Below, piece by piece: positions 1-8,202 of a DNA stretch of 64,000 nt. The DNA comes from Flavobacterium alvei. Its GTDB lineage: Bacteria; Bacteroidota; Bacteroidia; Flavobacteriales; Flavobacteriaceae. The notes below the pieces were generated by a model that was not told where the DNA came from, did no database searches, and saw nothing but the letters and a program-made list of their open reading frames with translations. How positions within the stretch are numbered: the stretch's first letter is position 1; each line of letters begins with the position of its first letter. Made by a program: the position numbers and the translations under genes. The stretch covers positions 372,001 to 436,000 of the forward strand of contig NZ_PQVG01000004.1 of the NCBI RefSeq assembly GCF_002920895.1, given 5' to 3'.

Positions 1-23
1 TAATGGTTATTAAAAAAACTTTT

Positions 24-1460
24 TTATTCTATAATCCAAGTGTCTTTACTACCGCCACCTTGCGAAGAATTTACTACCAATGAGCCTTCTGTTAGTGCTA
101 CACGAGTTAGTCCTCCTGGAACTATTTTTACCCCATCTGGACCAAATAATGCGTAAGGTCTTAAATCAACATGTCTCAATTTCAACTCACCATCAATAAG
201 ACAAGGTACAGTACTAAGCTGAATGATGGGTTGTGCAATGAAATTTCTAGGATTGGCAAGAATCGCTTTTTTTCCGTTTTCAAGTTCTTCATCGCTAGCT
301 TTATTCCCCATAATCATTCCATAACCACCACTCTGATTGGTTTCTTTGATTACCATATTTCCCATATCGGCAAAGACTAGTTCGCGTTCCTCTTTGTTTT
401 CCATTTGATAGGTTGGAACATTTTTCAAAATAGGCTCTTCGTTCAGATAGTATTTAATCATATCCGGAACATAAGCATAAACAGCTTTGTCATCGGCAAC
501 TCCATTTCCAACAGCATTTACTAAGGCTACATTCCCCATTTTATAGGCGCTAATCAGTCCTGGAACACCTAATGCACTTTCAGGTTTAAATACTAAGGGA
601 TCAAGATAATCGTCATCCAATCGTCTGTAAATCACATCCACTTGTTGAAGGCCAGAAGTGGTTTTCATATACACATTGTTGTTGTTCACAACCAAATCTC
701 TTCCTTCTACCAATGGAACTCCCATTTGTCTGGCCAAAAAAGTATGCTCATAATAAGCAGAATTATATACCCCAGGAGTTAGTAAAACTACATTTGGATT
801 TGAAATGTGTCTTGGCGACATCGAAACCAGTATGTTGTGCAGAATCATCGGATAGTTTCCTACCATGCTCACGTGATTTGAAGTAAGCATTTCAGGAAAA
901 ATACGTTTGGTGATTTCTCTGTTTTCAAGCATATAACTCACACCACTCGGACATCTAAGATTGTCTTCTAGTACATAGAATTCTCCTTTTGCACCTCGAA
1001 TCAAATCGATTCCCGCAATGTGAATATGAATATTATGGGGTAATTTTATACCATGAACTTCCTGAATATAATGAGGACATGACGAAATCAATGAGGCGGG
1101 AATAACACCTTCTTTTATGATAAGTTGTTCGTTGTAAACATCTTCTAAAAACAGATTTAAGGCTTTTAATCGCTGTACAATACCCAATTCTACTTCGTTC
1201 CAATCCTTTTGAGTAATTATTCTGGGGATGATATCAAACGGAAATATTCTTTCTATACCTTGATTATCGTCGCTATATACAGTGAACGTAATCCCTTGAT
1301 TCATAAAGAAATCTGCTGCTTGTTTTTGTTTTTGTTCTAAGTTTTCTGGGCTTAGATTTTGCAAGGTATGCAAAACATTGCGATAGGAACTTCTCACTCC
1401 TTTACTCGAAAACATCTCATCCCATCCATTAGGGTTCAATTTGGGTATCAACTTCATCAT
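24..1460 (-). CDS. Circularly permuted ATP-grasp type 2 family protein
   Basis: A 478-residue protein recognised as a circularly permuted ATP-grasp protein (old DUF404/DUF407). Support comes from the block LEDNLRCPSGVSYMLENR near residues 163-180, the segment VIKETNQSGGYGM near 370-382 and the C-terminal LRPYALFG. Family members are about 480 residues, so it is full length. In many bacteria this gene is followed by an alpha-E domain gene and a transglutaminase-like gene, forming a putative peptide-ligation cluster. Here the downstream side lies left of the window, so that cannot be checked. The substrate is unknown. The protein begins with two Met codons and either could be the start. On the minus strand a TAnnTTTG-type box lies at 1524-1531 (TAAATTTG), with a TTG only 15 nt further upstream, so the promoter is uncertain. 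Confidence 0.85.
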   Translation of the reverse strand: MMKLIPKLNPNGWDEMFSSKGVRSSYRNVLHTLQNLSPENLEQKQKQAADFFMNQGITFTVYSDDNQGIERIFPFDIIPRIITQKDWNEVELGIVQRLKALNLFLEDVYNEQLIIKEGVIPASLISSCPHYIQEVHGIKLPHNIHIHIAGIDLIRGAKGEFYVLEDNLRCPSGVSYMLENREITKRIFPEMLTSNHVSMVGNYPMILHNILVSMSPRHISNPNVVLLTPGVYNSAYYEHTFLARQMGVPLVEGRDLVVNNNNVYMKTTSGLQQVDVIYRRLDDDYLDPLVFKPESALGVPGLISAYKMGNVALVNAVGNGVADDKAVYAYVPDMIKYYLNEEPILKNVPTYQMENKEERELVFADMGNMVIKETNQSGGYGMIMGNKASDEELENGKKAILANPRNFIAQPIIQLSTVPCLIDGELKLRHVDLRPYALFGPDGVKIVPGGLTRVALTEGSLVVNSSQGGGSKDTWIIE

Positions 1461-2058
1461 AGTATTGCATTGTTAAATAGTCAAACTTTTCAGGTTGTTA
1501 TTTATAAAATAAATAGTTTTAGACAAATTTATTGTTTTATTTTAATCAAAATGTTTGTTATGATGAATAATTAATAATTTATGTGATATTCTTCTTTTTA
1601 ACTTTCTATTTTGACAAATTTATTATTTTTTAGCTTCATTTTTTTAATTCGTTAAACCAAAAGACAATAAAAATTGAATTTTACCCCTTTTATTATAGGG
1701 TATGATTGTTAAATAGACACTATTTCAGTGCATACTAATGTAAAAATATAGGGGTAATGTAAACTTAATGTAAATTTAACTTCAATATAAAAAGAGTCAA
1801 ATATTAAATTAATTCTAAATAACTACAGAATGTCTTTATCTCTTTTTTAAATTTGTAGTTGTAAAACAAAGACTTCATAATTATAAATGCTATTGTGTTC
1901 TTAGGTTGAATTTAGTAACTTCCCTTTTTAAACGCAAAAATTAATATAACTATCCGTTTTGTAAATCCAGTTTTTCAAGCTTTAATACACGAAAAGTAAA
2001 ATGATTTAGTTGCTACGATTGATGCACTAATTCGAAGCCTAAACCCAACGAGAAAAAA
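1461..2058. other. 598-base AT-rich intergenic region, with possible decayed coding sequence at its right end
   Basis: No intact gene is visible. Two minus-strand TAAATTTG boxes occur at 1524-1531 and 1615-1622, and one on the plus strand at 1848-1855. None has a TTG at the usual 18-21 nt spacing. The nonamer TAATGTAAA occurs three times, at 1736, 1755 and 1766. From 1919 to 2058 one plus-strand frame reads as protein-like sequence (including FVNPVFQALIHEK and NDLVATIDALIRSLNPTRKK), broken by a stop at 1997-1999. It ends at an A7 tract (2053-2059) directly before the next gene, so it may be the decayed upstream part of that gene. Confidence 0.45.
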
Positions 2059-2775
2059 ATGAACACAACCCCTGATTTAAAAGTAGTGTACTTCCCTTCC
2101 TGTATCAACAGAAGTATGGGCAAAAATAGTTTTCAAGCCGAAGACGACCTGCAATTGACCGAACTAACGCATCAATTATTGGTTCGTGCCGGATTTACCA
2201 TCATTTATCCCGAAGTTTTGGATAGCCAATGTTGCGGAATGCCTTTTTCAAGCAAAGGTTTTGCCGAAGCCAATCATACCCAATCTGAAGCATTAGAAAA
2301 TTCACTTTTAAAAGCCTCTGAAAACGGAAAATATCCTGTTTTATATGATATGAGTCCGTGTTTTTACCATTCGAAAGAAGAATTTTCGAAAGCCTTAAAA
2401 ATTGTCGATCCCATCGAATTTATGCTGGATTATGTAATGCCAAATTTAACGGTAAAAAACAAAAAAGAAACTGTTGCGGTTTTTCCAGTTTGTTCGGTTA
2501 AAAAAATTGGAAAAATGAATCAGTTACTTGCCTTATCACAACTTTGCGCAGAAAATGTTACTATGATTGACAGTAATTGTTGTGGTTTTGCCGGCGATAG
2601 AGGCTTCCTGATTCCTGAACTCAACGAACACGGATTGCGTGATTTGAAAGCCCAAATTCCCGCCAATTGCAATCAAGGTTATTCCACCAGCAGAACTTGC
2701 GAAATTGGACTGGAAAGCATAAGCGGAATTGATTTTAAATCAATCTTTTATTTGATTGAGGAAGTGACGAGGTAA
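2059..2775 (+). CDS. Orphan cysteine-rich (CCG) domain protein, C-terminal part of a Dld-II-type D-lactate dehydrogenase
   Basis: This 238-residue protein has two CCG domains. The first runs from FPSCINRSMG (about residue 12) to QCCGMPF (about 58). The second runs from FPVCSVKKIG (about 141) to NCCGFAGDRGF (about 174). It closes with YSTSRTCEIGLESISGI. This order, and the STSRTCEIGL ending in particular, is typical of the last quarter of large FAD/Fe-S D-lactate dehydrogenases (Dld-II, usually over 900 residues). The FAD-binding, FAD-oxidase C-terminal and 4Fe-4S domains are absent, and no gene precedes it for 600 bases. It could be a free-standing heterodisulfide-reductase-like subunit or the surviving 3' end of a broken gene. 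The ATG follows an A7 tract, a plausible frameshift point. Confidence 0.7.
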   Translation: MNTTPDLKVVYFPSCINRSMGKNSFQAEDDLQLTELTHQLLVRAGFTIIYPEVLDSQCCGMPFSSKGFAEANHTQSEALENSLLKASENGKYPVLYDMSPCFYHSKEEFSKALKIVDPIEFMLDYVMPNLTVKNKKETVAVFPVCSVKKIGKMNQLLALSQLCAENVTMIDSNCCGFAGDRGFLIPELNEHGLRDLKAQIPANCNQGYSTSRTCEIGLESISGIDFKSIFYLIEEVTR

Positions 2776-2881
2776 TATATTTTTCTAATCCCTAGATATT
2801 ACTTTCTCCTAACACAGAAGATCATTTTTAAATACAATTTCGAAAGAAAAACCGTATATTGTAAGCTCTAAATAATCTAAA

Positions 2882-3940
2882 ATGAAAAGATATTTTTTAT
2901 TGTTTTTACTAATATTTCAAATGGTGTTTTCACAAGAAATAGTAGTAAAAGGAAAAGCCTTTAATTCAGGAAAATTCAATGACAAAGTTGTTTATATTGT
3001 TAAAAATGACACCATTAATAAACTAAGAAAACGTAGCAATTCTTTAGTTGAAGACTGGAAAAAGAAATCAAAATTTGAAGACAGAAAAGATGAATCTTAC
3101 CAAGAAGTTACTAAAAATAATCGAATTCTTACTCAATTACTTTATGACAAAAATTACAGAACACATACAGACAGCTTGGGTAATTTTGAAATAAAAGCTA
3201 AATTATCTGATTCTCTTTTTTTTGAATCTCATTGGCATACAACTAAAAAATTCTTGGTTGCTGATTTAATAAAGAAGAAAAAAGCAACTATTAAGTTAAA
3301 ATTAGAACCTTGTGAAGTTTGGCCTTCACATCCTGAAAAACCAACAAAACTATACGTTTTCATTGGCAAGAAAATTAAAATTTGGGAATCTCCTTCAAGT
3401 TATTGCAATGTGGGCGCTTTAAGTTCTAGAATTTTGTCAAAATATTTAGTAGTTAAAAATATTTATGGCGATTTTAAAAAAGACACTATTCAATTTACAA
3501 CTTATCCACCACATTCAGAAGTAATCCACCAAAATTACAATCCATTCAGGACAAGCTTTTCGGAATATGACTATTGCTTATTGTATGTAGCGCAATACAA
3601 AGATGAATTACTTCAAGCAACATATATTTTTGATGATGTATATCTGACAAAAGAAGGCAAATGGGCAACTCCTTTGAAACCAAAAGGATTACGCAACACA
3701 ATAGCTCCTGATTTATTTAAACCTGAGAAAATAAATTTCATAACTCCAATTGAGTTTGAGTATGAAGATAGATTTTACAAAGAAATATATCAAATTTTTC
3801 CATCAGCTTACAACACGGTAAGCGATGGAAAAATCATAGTTAATTATGGCTATTATGTTGAAGATTTACTTGAAATCAGAAAAGCAGGAAGATTGAAAGA
3901 GTTTGATTATTTGATTACTGGTTTTAAAAATTATAATTAA
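2882..3940 (+). CDS. Secreted protein of unknown function with an N-terminal carboxypeptidase-regulatory-like fold
   Basis: I do not recognise a named family for the whole 352-residue protein. Residues 1-17 form a signal peptide (Lys-Arg, hydrophobic core, cleavage near FSQ). The start of the mature part, EIVVKGKAFNSGKFNDKVVYI, and the later DSLGNFEIKAKLSDSLFFES, resemble the beta-sandwich carboxypeptidase-regulatory-like domain common in secreted Bacteroidota proteins. The remaining 230 or so residues are rich in Lys, Tyr and Phe with no visible catalytic motif. The gene is more AT-rich than the suf genes beside it. Its last 17 bases overlap the 3' end of the convergent DUF3078 gene. Confidence 0.6.
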   Translation: MKRYFLLFLLIFQMVFSQEIVVKGKAFNSGKFNDKVVYIVKNDTINKLRKRSNSLVEDWKKKSKFEDRKDESYQEVTKNNRILTQLLYDKNYRTHTDSLGNFEIKAKLSDSLFFESHWHTTKKFLVADLIKKKKATIKLKLEPCEVWPSHPEKPTKLYVFIGKKIKIWESPSSYCNVGALSSRILSKYLVVKNIYGDFKKDTIQFTTYPPHSEVIHQNYNPFRTSFSEYDYCLLYVAQYKDELLQATYIFDDVYLTKEGKWATPLKPKGLRNTIAPDLFKPEKINFITPIEFEYEDRFYKEIYQIFPSAYNTVSDGKIIVNYGYYVEDLLEIRKAGRLKEFDYLITGFKNYN

Positions 3941-4859
3941 CTCCTACCCCAAAAACTTCTTTGGTTTGAAATCCAGCAAAAGCATCATCATCATAAATGG
4001 CTTGGAAATTCAAATTAGCCGACAATACTTTGTTGATTTTCATTACGATGTTTAGGTTGTAATTGATATCAATGTTTTGTGGTTTTTCTAAATAATTAGA
4101 ATATAAACTCAAATAATTTTCGGCCGTTACATTCTCCATAATATTGAATTTATAGTAAGCTGAGGCATTAAATCCTAATTGAAACAATACACTTTTATTG
4201 GCATCAACTCCAAAATAACTATTGTCAACATAACCCGGAATCGAAGTATAGAAACTATCTACAAAAGTAAATTTGGCTGTTAATGGTGCCAAATTAAGTT
4301 TGAAATTGTCGGTTTTTTTCCAGTACATCCCTGGTCCAAAAAGCAAATAACCTGGCGACATAAAGTTAGTGTTTTGGGTTCTAATTTCTGCACCATTGCT
4401 GTCTTTAGAATACACATATCCTTTAGTGAATTGTGTTCTGAAATTGACTAAAAATGAATAATACCAATATCCCTTTGTCTTTTTAGCTACAATAGAATTG
4501 ATTTCGATTTGGTCATCGGTTTTCTTTTCAAAATCAGTATTTTGAGTTTGAAGTATTCCATAAGAAGCCAAGAATCTATTTTCCCAACTAAAATTATCTT
4601 TTTTATAGTCGATTTTGTAGTCTATACCCAAGTTCCCCGAGAAACTATTTTCTCCTCCTGCTACCCAATTGTTGAAGTTGGCTTGATTAAAAAGAAAAGT
4701 GATTTTCCCTTTAGTTTTCCAGCCATTTTTTATGGTGTCATCAAGGACTTTGGCTGCCTCTTCTGTCTTTTTGATTAAATTCTTTTCGGCCTCTATTTGA
4801 GCGTTAATTTTAGCTGAAATACATAACAAAACAGCTAATAAAAGTACTTTTTTTATCAT
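3924..4859 (-). CDS. DUF3078 domain-containing outer-membrane-type protein
   Basis: A 311-residue exported protein with signal peptide MIKKVLLLAVLLCISAKINAQ. A charged helix (IEAEKNLIKKTEEAAKVLDD) leads into WKTKGKITFLFNQANFNNWVAGGENSFSGN, the signature of DUF3078. The rest is alternating aromatic and polar strands ending in GVGVNYNF, as in an outer-membrane beta barrel. The function is unknown. The family commonly sits at the end of Flavobacteriia suf operons, as here after DUF2480. I place the start at 4859, not at the longer in-frame ATG at 4913, for two reasons: the signal peptide begins there, and a good promoter (4882-4913) lies inside the longer reading frame. The 3' end overlaps the convergent secreted-protein gene by 17 bases. 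Confidence 0.8.
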   Translation of the reverse strand: MIKKVLLLAVLLCISAKINAQIEAEKNLIKKTEEAAKVLDDTIKNGWKTKGKITFLFNQANFNNWVAGGENSFSGNLGIDYKIDYKKDNFSWENRFLASYGILQTQNTDFEKKTDDQIEINSIVAKKTKGYWYYSFLVNFRTQFTKGYVYSKDSNGAEIRTQNTNFMSPGYLLFGPGMYWKKTDNFKLNLAPLTAKFTFVDSFYTSIPGYVDNSYFGVDANKSVLFQLGFNASAYYKFNIMENVTAENYLSLYSNYLEKPQNIDINYNLNIVMKINKVLSANLNFQAIYDDDAFAGFQTKEVFGVGVNYNF

Positions 4860-4881
4860 AAGAGTAGTATTAGTTATACTA

Positions 4882-4913
4882 CAAATATAAAATAAATAAA
4901 ATACTAAAAGCAA
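4882..4913 (-). promoter_or_regulatory. Bacteroidota-type promoter for the DUF3078 gene
   Basis: Reading the minus strand, TTG (4913-4911) is followed after 21 nt by TATATTTG (4889-4882). This fits the TTG-N-TAnnTTTG form of Bacteroidota sigma-70-like promoters. It lies 23 bases before the chosen start, so this gene can be transcribed apart from the suf genes upstream. Confidence 0.55.
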
Positions 4914-4930
4914 TTCTTTAAAAAAGTGAT

Positions 4931-5440
4931 TTATTTTCTGGGTGATTTATACAAAGGCACGGCCGAACAAGCTTCGCCATACATTATGCTTCTAGCGAAT
5001 GGCTGTAGATAATTTGCCGCCAAAATGTAAGCACGCATAGGAACAGGTTTTTTAGAACACCCTTTGACAATCACAGGCTTATTCTCGTAAGTTGAATAGT
5101 CGATTTTAGAAAGGATTTCTTCATATAAAGACGAATCTAAATCTTCAATAGTACCATTAACAATTTTCTTGGCAAAAGGTGCCAATTGAACGGCAACTAA
5201 AATAGATGCCCAAGCTGGAAAAATGGCATCGGTGCTGCAATTAATTGCCACATATTGATCTTGGTATTGTGACCAATCATGATTGTGTAGCTGTTCTCTA
5301 AAGTCTTTTTCTTTCAACAAAAAACCTTCCAAAAACCATTGCGAAATATCAATTTGCACACGAATTCCCTTTGGATAGTAATCTTCGAGATCGAAAACGT
5401 CCAATGCGCTATTGGCTACTTTATTTACTATTTCTTCCAT
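4931..5440 (-). CDS. DUF2480 family protein of the suf operon
   Basis: A 169-residue cytoplasmic protein with no signal peptide or membrane segment. The start MEEIVNKVANSALDVFDLEDYYP, the central block AINCSTDAIFPAWASILVAVQLAPFAKKIV and the ending NYLQPFARSIMYGEACSAVPLYK match the DUF2480 family. The family is found in Bacteroidota, usually next to sufE and DUF59 genes. The position here, after the DUF59 gene and before DUF3078, is the standard one. A role in Fe-S assembly is inferred from that context only. Conserved Cys residues (AINCST, VKGCSKK, GEACSAV) could matter for metal or sulfur handling, which is speculative. Confidence 0.8.
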   Translation of the reverse strand: MEEIVNKVANSALDVFDLEDYYPKGIRVQIDISQWFLEGFLLKEKDFREQLHNHDWSQYQDQYVAINCSTDAIFPAWASILVAVQLAPFAKKIVNGTIEDLDSSLYEEILSKIDYSTYENKPVIVKGCSKKPVPMRAYILAANYLQPFARSIMYGEACSAVPLYKSPRK

Positions 5441-5472
5441 TTTTGAAAAGTTTAAAAGGTAAATGTTTAAAA

Positions 5473-5528
5473 GTTTAAAAGTTTAAATGTTGCTAAACCT
5501 TAAACTTTTAAACCCTGAAACTTTAAAC
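5473..5528. repeat. Inverted and direct TTTAAA-rich repeat between the DUF59 and DUF2480 genes
   Basis: GTTTAAAAGTTTAA at 5473-5486 is repeated as an exact inverse at 5500-5513 and could form a 14-bp stem. It is followed by CCTGAAACTTTAAAC (5514-5528), the reverse complement of the unit that forms the tandem repeat at 5864-5897. The two intergenic spacers on either side of the DUF59 gene therefore hold the same repeat family. Confidence 0.6.
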
Positions 5529-5533
5529 AAATT

Positions 5534-5857
5534 TTACAACATTCCCAATTCTAATTTGGCCTCTTCGCTCATCAAATCTTTATTCCAAGGCGGGTCAAAA
5601 GTAATTTCTACTTCGGCTCCTTTGATGTGTTCGATTGATTTTATTTTTTCTTCTACTTCTCTTGGTAAGCTTTCTGCCACAGGGCAGTTAGGCGAAGTTA
5701 AGGTCATTAGGATTTTTACTTCATAATCCGTACTGATCATCACATCATAAATCAATCCTAATTCATAAATATCAACAGGAATTTCCGGATCGTAGATGGT
5801 TTTTAGTTTGGCTACGATATCTATTCCTAATTGGTCGGTGTTTATTGTTTGTTCCAT
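5534..5857 (-). CDS. DUF59/MIP18-family Fe-S cluster assembly protein (SufT-like)
   Basis: A 107-residue single-domain protein of the MIP18/DUF59 family, which assists maturation of Fe-S proteins. The hallmarks are DPEIPVDIYELGLIYDV (Asp23-Pro24-Glu25), the strand VKILMTLTSPNCPVAESLP with the conserved Cys58, and VEITFDPPWNKDLMSEEAK. It lies between sufE and DUF2480, as in other Flavobacteriia suf operons. SufT-like factors are thought to help cluster transfer to target proteins; that role is taken from the family. The gene is flanked by repeat-bearing spacers of 93 and 115 bases, which may separate it post-transcriptionally from its neighbours. Confidence 0.88.
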   Translation of the reverse strand: MEQTINTDQLGIDIVAKLKTIYDPEIPVDIYELGLIYDVMISTDYEVKILMTLTSPNCPVAESLPREVEEKIKSIEHIKGAEVEITFDPPWNKDLMSEEAKLELGML

Positions 5858-5863
5858 TTTTTT

Positions 5864-5897
5864 GTTTCAGGTTTAAAGTTTCAGGTTTAAAGTTTCA
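5864..5897. repeat. 14-bp tandem repeat upstream of the DUF59 gene
   Basis: The unit GTTTCAGGTTTAAA occurs twice in tandem (5864-5877 and 5878-5891) and then a partial GTTTCA. An inverted partner (TGAAACTT) follows near 5927. It lies directly upstream of the DUF59 start codon within the suf operon. Confidence 0.6.
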
Positions 5898-5972
5898 TTG
5901 ATATAACAAATTCGACTTTACTTTTTTGAAACTTAAAAGGTTAATAAAAAATTCTAATTAAAATAAGTGTTA

Positions 5973-6392
5973 TTATTTTTTTGCATCGAATGCTAATGCG
6001 TACATTTTTATATTTTTTATCATCGAAACCAATCCGTTGGCTCGGGTTGGAGATAAATGTTCTTTGAGTCCGATTTGGTCAATAAAATCCATATCGGCAT
6101 TCAAAATATCAGCCGCTTTTTGGTTCGAGAAAACCCGAATTAAAATCGCTATGATTCCTTTTGTTAAAATGGCATCGCTATCGGCTGTGAAAACAATTTT
6201 GTCGTCATTTTGTTCTCCTTTCAACCACACTTTCGATTGACAACCTTTGATAATATTATCGTCAGTTTTGAATTCCTCTTGGATTAGTGGTAAATTTTTA
6301 CCCAAATCAATAATGTATTCGTAGCGCTGCATCCAATCATCAAACATGGAGAACTCGTCAACTATTTCTTCTTGTATATCTTTTATGCTCAT
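5973..6392 (-). CDS. sufE: SufE family sulfur-acceptor protein
   Basis: A 139-residue SufE. It accepts persulfide sulfur from SufS through a conserved cysteine and passes it to the SufBCD scaffold. The acceptor is Cys51 in KGCQSKVW. Further family blocks are YEYIIDLGKNLP (residues 24-35) and GLKEHLSPTRANGLVSMI near the C terminus. The start codon overlaps the stop of the upstream lipoprotein gene (TAATG), which indicates translational coupling. It lies two genes after sufS, with a small lipoprotein gene between them. Confidence 0.93.
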   Translation of the reverse strand: MSIKDIQEEIVDEFSMFDDWMQRYEYIIDLGKNLPLIQEEFKTDDNIIKGCQSKVWLKGEQNDDKIVFTADSDAILTKGIIAILIRVFSNQKAADILNADMDFIDQIGLKEHLSPTRANGLVSMIKNIKMYALAFDAKK

Positions 6393-6826
6393 TATTCTTT
6401 TTTTGCAAATGAATTTATTTTTGTAACCAATTTTTGAATCGCTTCAGGCGGATAACCGTGATCAAAAGACGTGGTTTTGTATTTTTTATCTTTATGTATA
6501 ACTTCTAAAGTAGCAATGGCGGCTCCATCGTGAAATCGTTTTTCACTGGGTGCTTTTAAAGTCGCTAAACTATCCAAATTAATCGTTTCGAAATAACTAA
6601 TCAATTCTTTCCAATCGGCATCCGAAATTTTGGTTTCTACTGCTTTTTCGGTTCCACTTCTGTCTTTCGAAACAGCAACCATTTGGTTTTGAATCGTAAT
6701 CTTTTGATAGAAACCTCTGGTGTTTGCTGTATATTCTAAAATAGCTGTTTTTAAATCGTTTTTGGTTTGGCTAGTACAGCTTTTACCAAGAAACAGACTA
6801 AGAAAAATCATTGCATATAGTTTCAT
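6392..6826 (-). CDS. Small putative lipoprotein between sufS and sufE
   Basis: A 144-residue protein with a short hydrophobic leader ending LFLGKSC, a non-ideal lipobox with Cys17. This suggests export and lipid anchoring, though a Lys at -2 weakens the prediction. No enzyme family is recognised. The mature part is a compact alpha/beta-like sequence with the block DADWKELISYFETINLDSLATLKAPSEKRFHDGAA. Similar small lipoproteins are seen in Flavobacteriia suf regions. A contribution to Fe-S assembly would be surprising for an envelope protein, so its place may only reflect operon membership. Its stop codon overlaps the sufE start (TAATG). Confidence 0.7.
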   Translation of the reverse strand: MKLYAMIFLSLFLGKSCTSQTKNDLKTAILEYTANTRGFYQKITIQNQMVAVSKDRSGTEKAVETKISDADWKELISYFETINLDSLATLKAPSEKRFHDGAAIATLEVIHKDKKYKTTSFDHGYPPEAIQKLVTKINSFAKKE

Positions 6827-6837
6827 TTTTTATGTTT

Positions 6838-8052
6838 TTAGGATAACATCATTTGAGCTTTTTTCACGGCTTCGACCATAACGTCAATTTCTTCTTTGGT
6901 ATTATAAAACGAAAACGAAGCACGAATGGTTCCCGGAATATTGAAAAAATTCATAATCGGTTGAGCACAATGATGTCCTGTTCGAACTGCAATTCCTAAT
7001 TTGTCCACTATCGTTCCAATATCATAAGGGTGAATACCTTCAATATTAAACGAAACTACCGAAGTTTTTTCCTTGGCAGTACCATAAATTTTCAAGCCTT
7101 CGATTTCTAATAATTGTTTTGTGGCATATTCTAACAGTTCTAATTCCTGTTTTTGAATGTTGTCAAAACCTATTGAATTCATATAGTCAACTGCTGTTCC
7201 TAAAACAATTCCGCCTGCAATATCAGGCGTTCCCGCTTCAAATTTGTGTGGCAAATCGGCATAAGTCGTTTTCTCGAAAGTCACTTCCTTAATCATTTCG
7301 CCACCCCCTTGATAGGGTGGTAATTTATTCAGCCAAGCTTCTTTTCCGTATAAAATTCCAACGCCTGTGGGCCCACACATTTTATGACCTGAAAAAACAT
7401 AAAAATCACAATCCAAAGCCTGAACATCGGGTTTCAAATGCGGCACGGCTTGGGCTCCGTCAATCAAAATGGCTGCTCCAAATTCGTGGGCTTTGTCAAT
7501 CATATATTTCACCGGATTGACCGTTCCCAATGCGTTTGAAATATGATTTACGGTAACGATTTTGGTATTATTCGACAATAATTTATCGTATTCTTCCATT
7601 ATCAATTCGCCGTTGTCATCCATTGGAATCACTTTTAAAGTCGCTCCTGTTTTTTCGCATAACATTTGCCAAGGCACAATATTGCTATGATGCTCCAATG
7701 CCGAAACCAAAACTTCATCGCCTGGTTTTAATATTGAAGCAAAACCATTGGCTACGGCATTGATTCCGTGAGTTGTTCCCGAAGTAAAAATCACTTCGTG
7801 GGCAAATTTTGCATTGATATGATTTTGGATTTTACTACGCGAAATTTCGTAAGCATCAGTTGCCAATTGACTCAAAGTATGCACACCACGATGAATGTTG
7901 GCATTGATTTCTTGATAATATTTAGCAATCGCATCGATCACAATTTGTGGTTTTTGCGAAGTGGCTCCGTTATCGAAATACACCAATGGTTTTCCGTTGA
8001 CTGTTCTGGAAAGTATAGGAAAATCGGCTCTAACTTTATTGATATCTAACAT
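6838..8052 (-). CDS. sufS: SufS-type cysteine desulfurase
   Basis: A 404-residue PLP enzyme (class V aminotransferase fold, type II desulfurase) that releases sulfur from cysteine for Fe-S assembly. The PLP lysine is Lys224 in SGHKMCGPTG. The catalytic cysteine is Cys362 in RTGHHCAQP. Other marks are YFDNGATSQKP (25-35), TSGTTHGIN (90-98) and LEHHSNIVPWQ (119-129). The length is typical. It is the first gene of the second half of the split suf locus. A promoter match at 8079-8107 suggests it is transcribed independently of sufABCD. Convergent transcription from the serine hydrolase gene separates it from sufD. Confidence 0.96.
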   Translation of the reverse strand: MLDINKVRADFPILSRTVNGKPLVYFDNGATSQKPQIVIDAIAKYYQEINANIHRGVHTLSQLATDAYEISRSKIQNHINAKFAHEVIFTSGTTHGINAVANGFASILKPGDEVLVSALEHHSNIVPWQMLCEKTGATLKVIPMDDNGELIMEEYDKLLSNNTKIVTVNHISNALGTVNPVKYMIDKAHEFGAAILIDGAQAVPHLKPDVQALDCDFYVFSGHKMCGPTGVGILYGKEAWLNKLPPYQGGGEMIKEVTFEKTTYADLPHKFEAGTPDIAGGIVLGTAVDYMNSIGFDNIQKQELELLEYATKQLLEIEGLKIYGTAKEKTSVVSFNIEGIHPYDIGTIVDKLGIAVRTGHHCAQPIMNFFNIPGTIRASFSFYNTKEEIDVMVEAVKKAQMMLS

Positions 8053-8078
8053 TGCTTTATTTAGAAAAATTCTAAATA

Positions 8079-8107
8079 CAAAAGTAATGAATATAGGTGG
8101 GTTTCAA
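8079..8107 (-). promoter_or_regulatory. Bacteroidota-type promoter for sufS
   Basis: On the minus strand TTG (8107-8105) is followed after 18 nt by TACTTTTG (8086-8079), 26 bases before the sufS ATG. This supports a separate transcription unit for sufS and the genes after it. Confidence 0.55.
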
Positions 8108-8202
8108 CAGCAAGATTTTACAATTTTTAACAGTATTAATTTATAGCAAAATATGTTTTCTCTATGCTATTTTTGTTAAATTGCTTCAAAATTTCGCTAC
8201 AA

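Noticed and set aside
4860..4913. Longer N terminus of the DUF3078 protein
   Set aside because: A normal signal peptide begins at 4859, and the extension contains the promoter.
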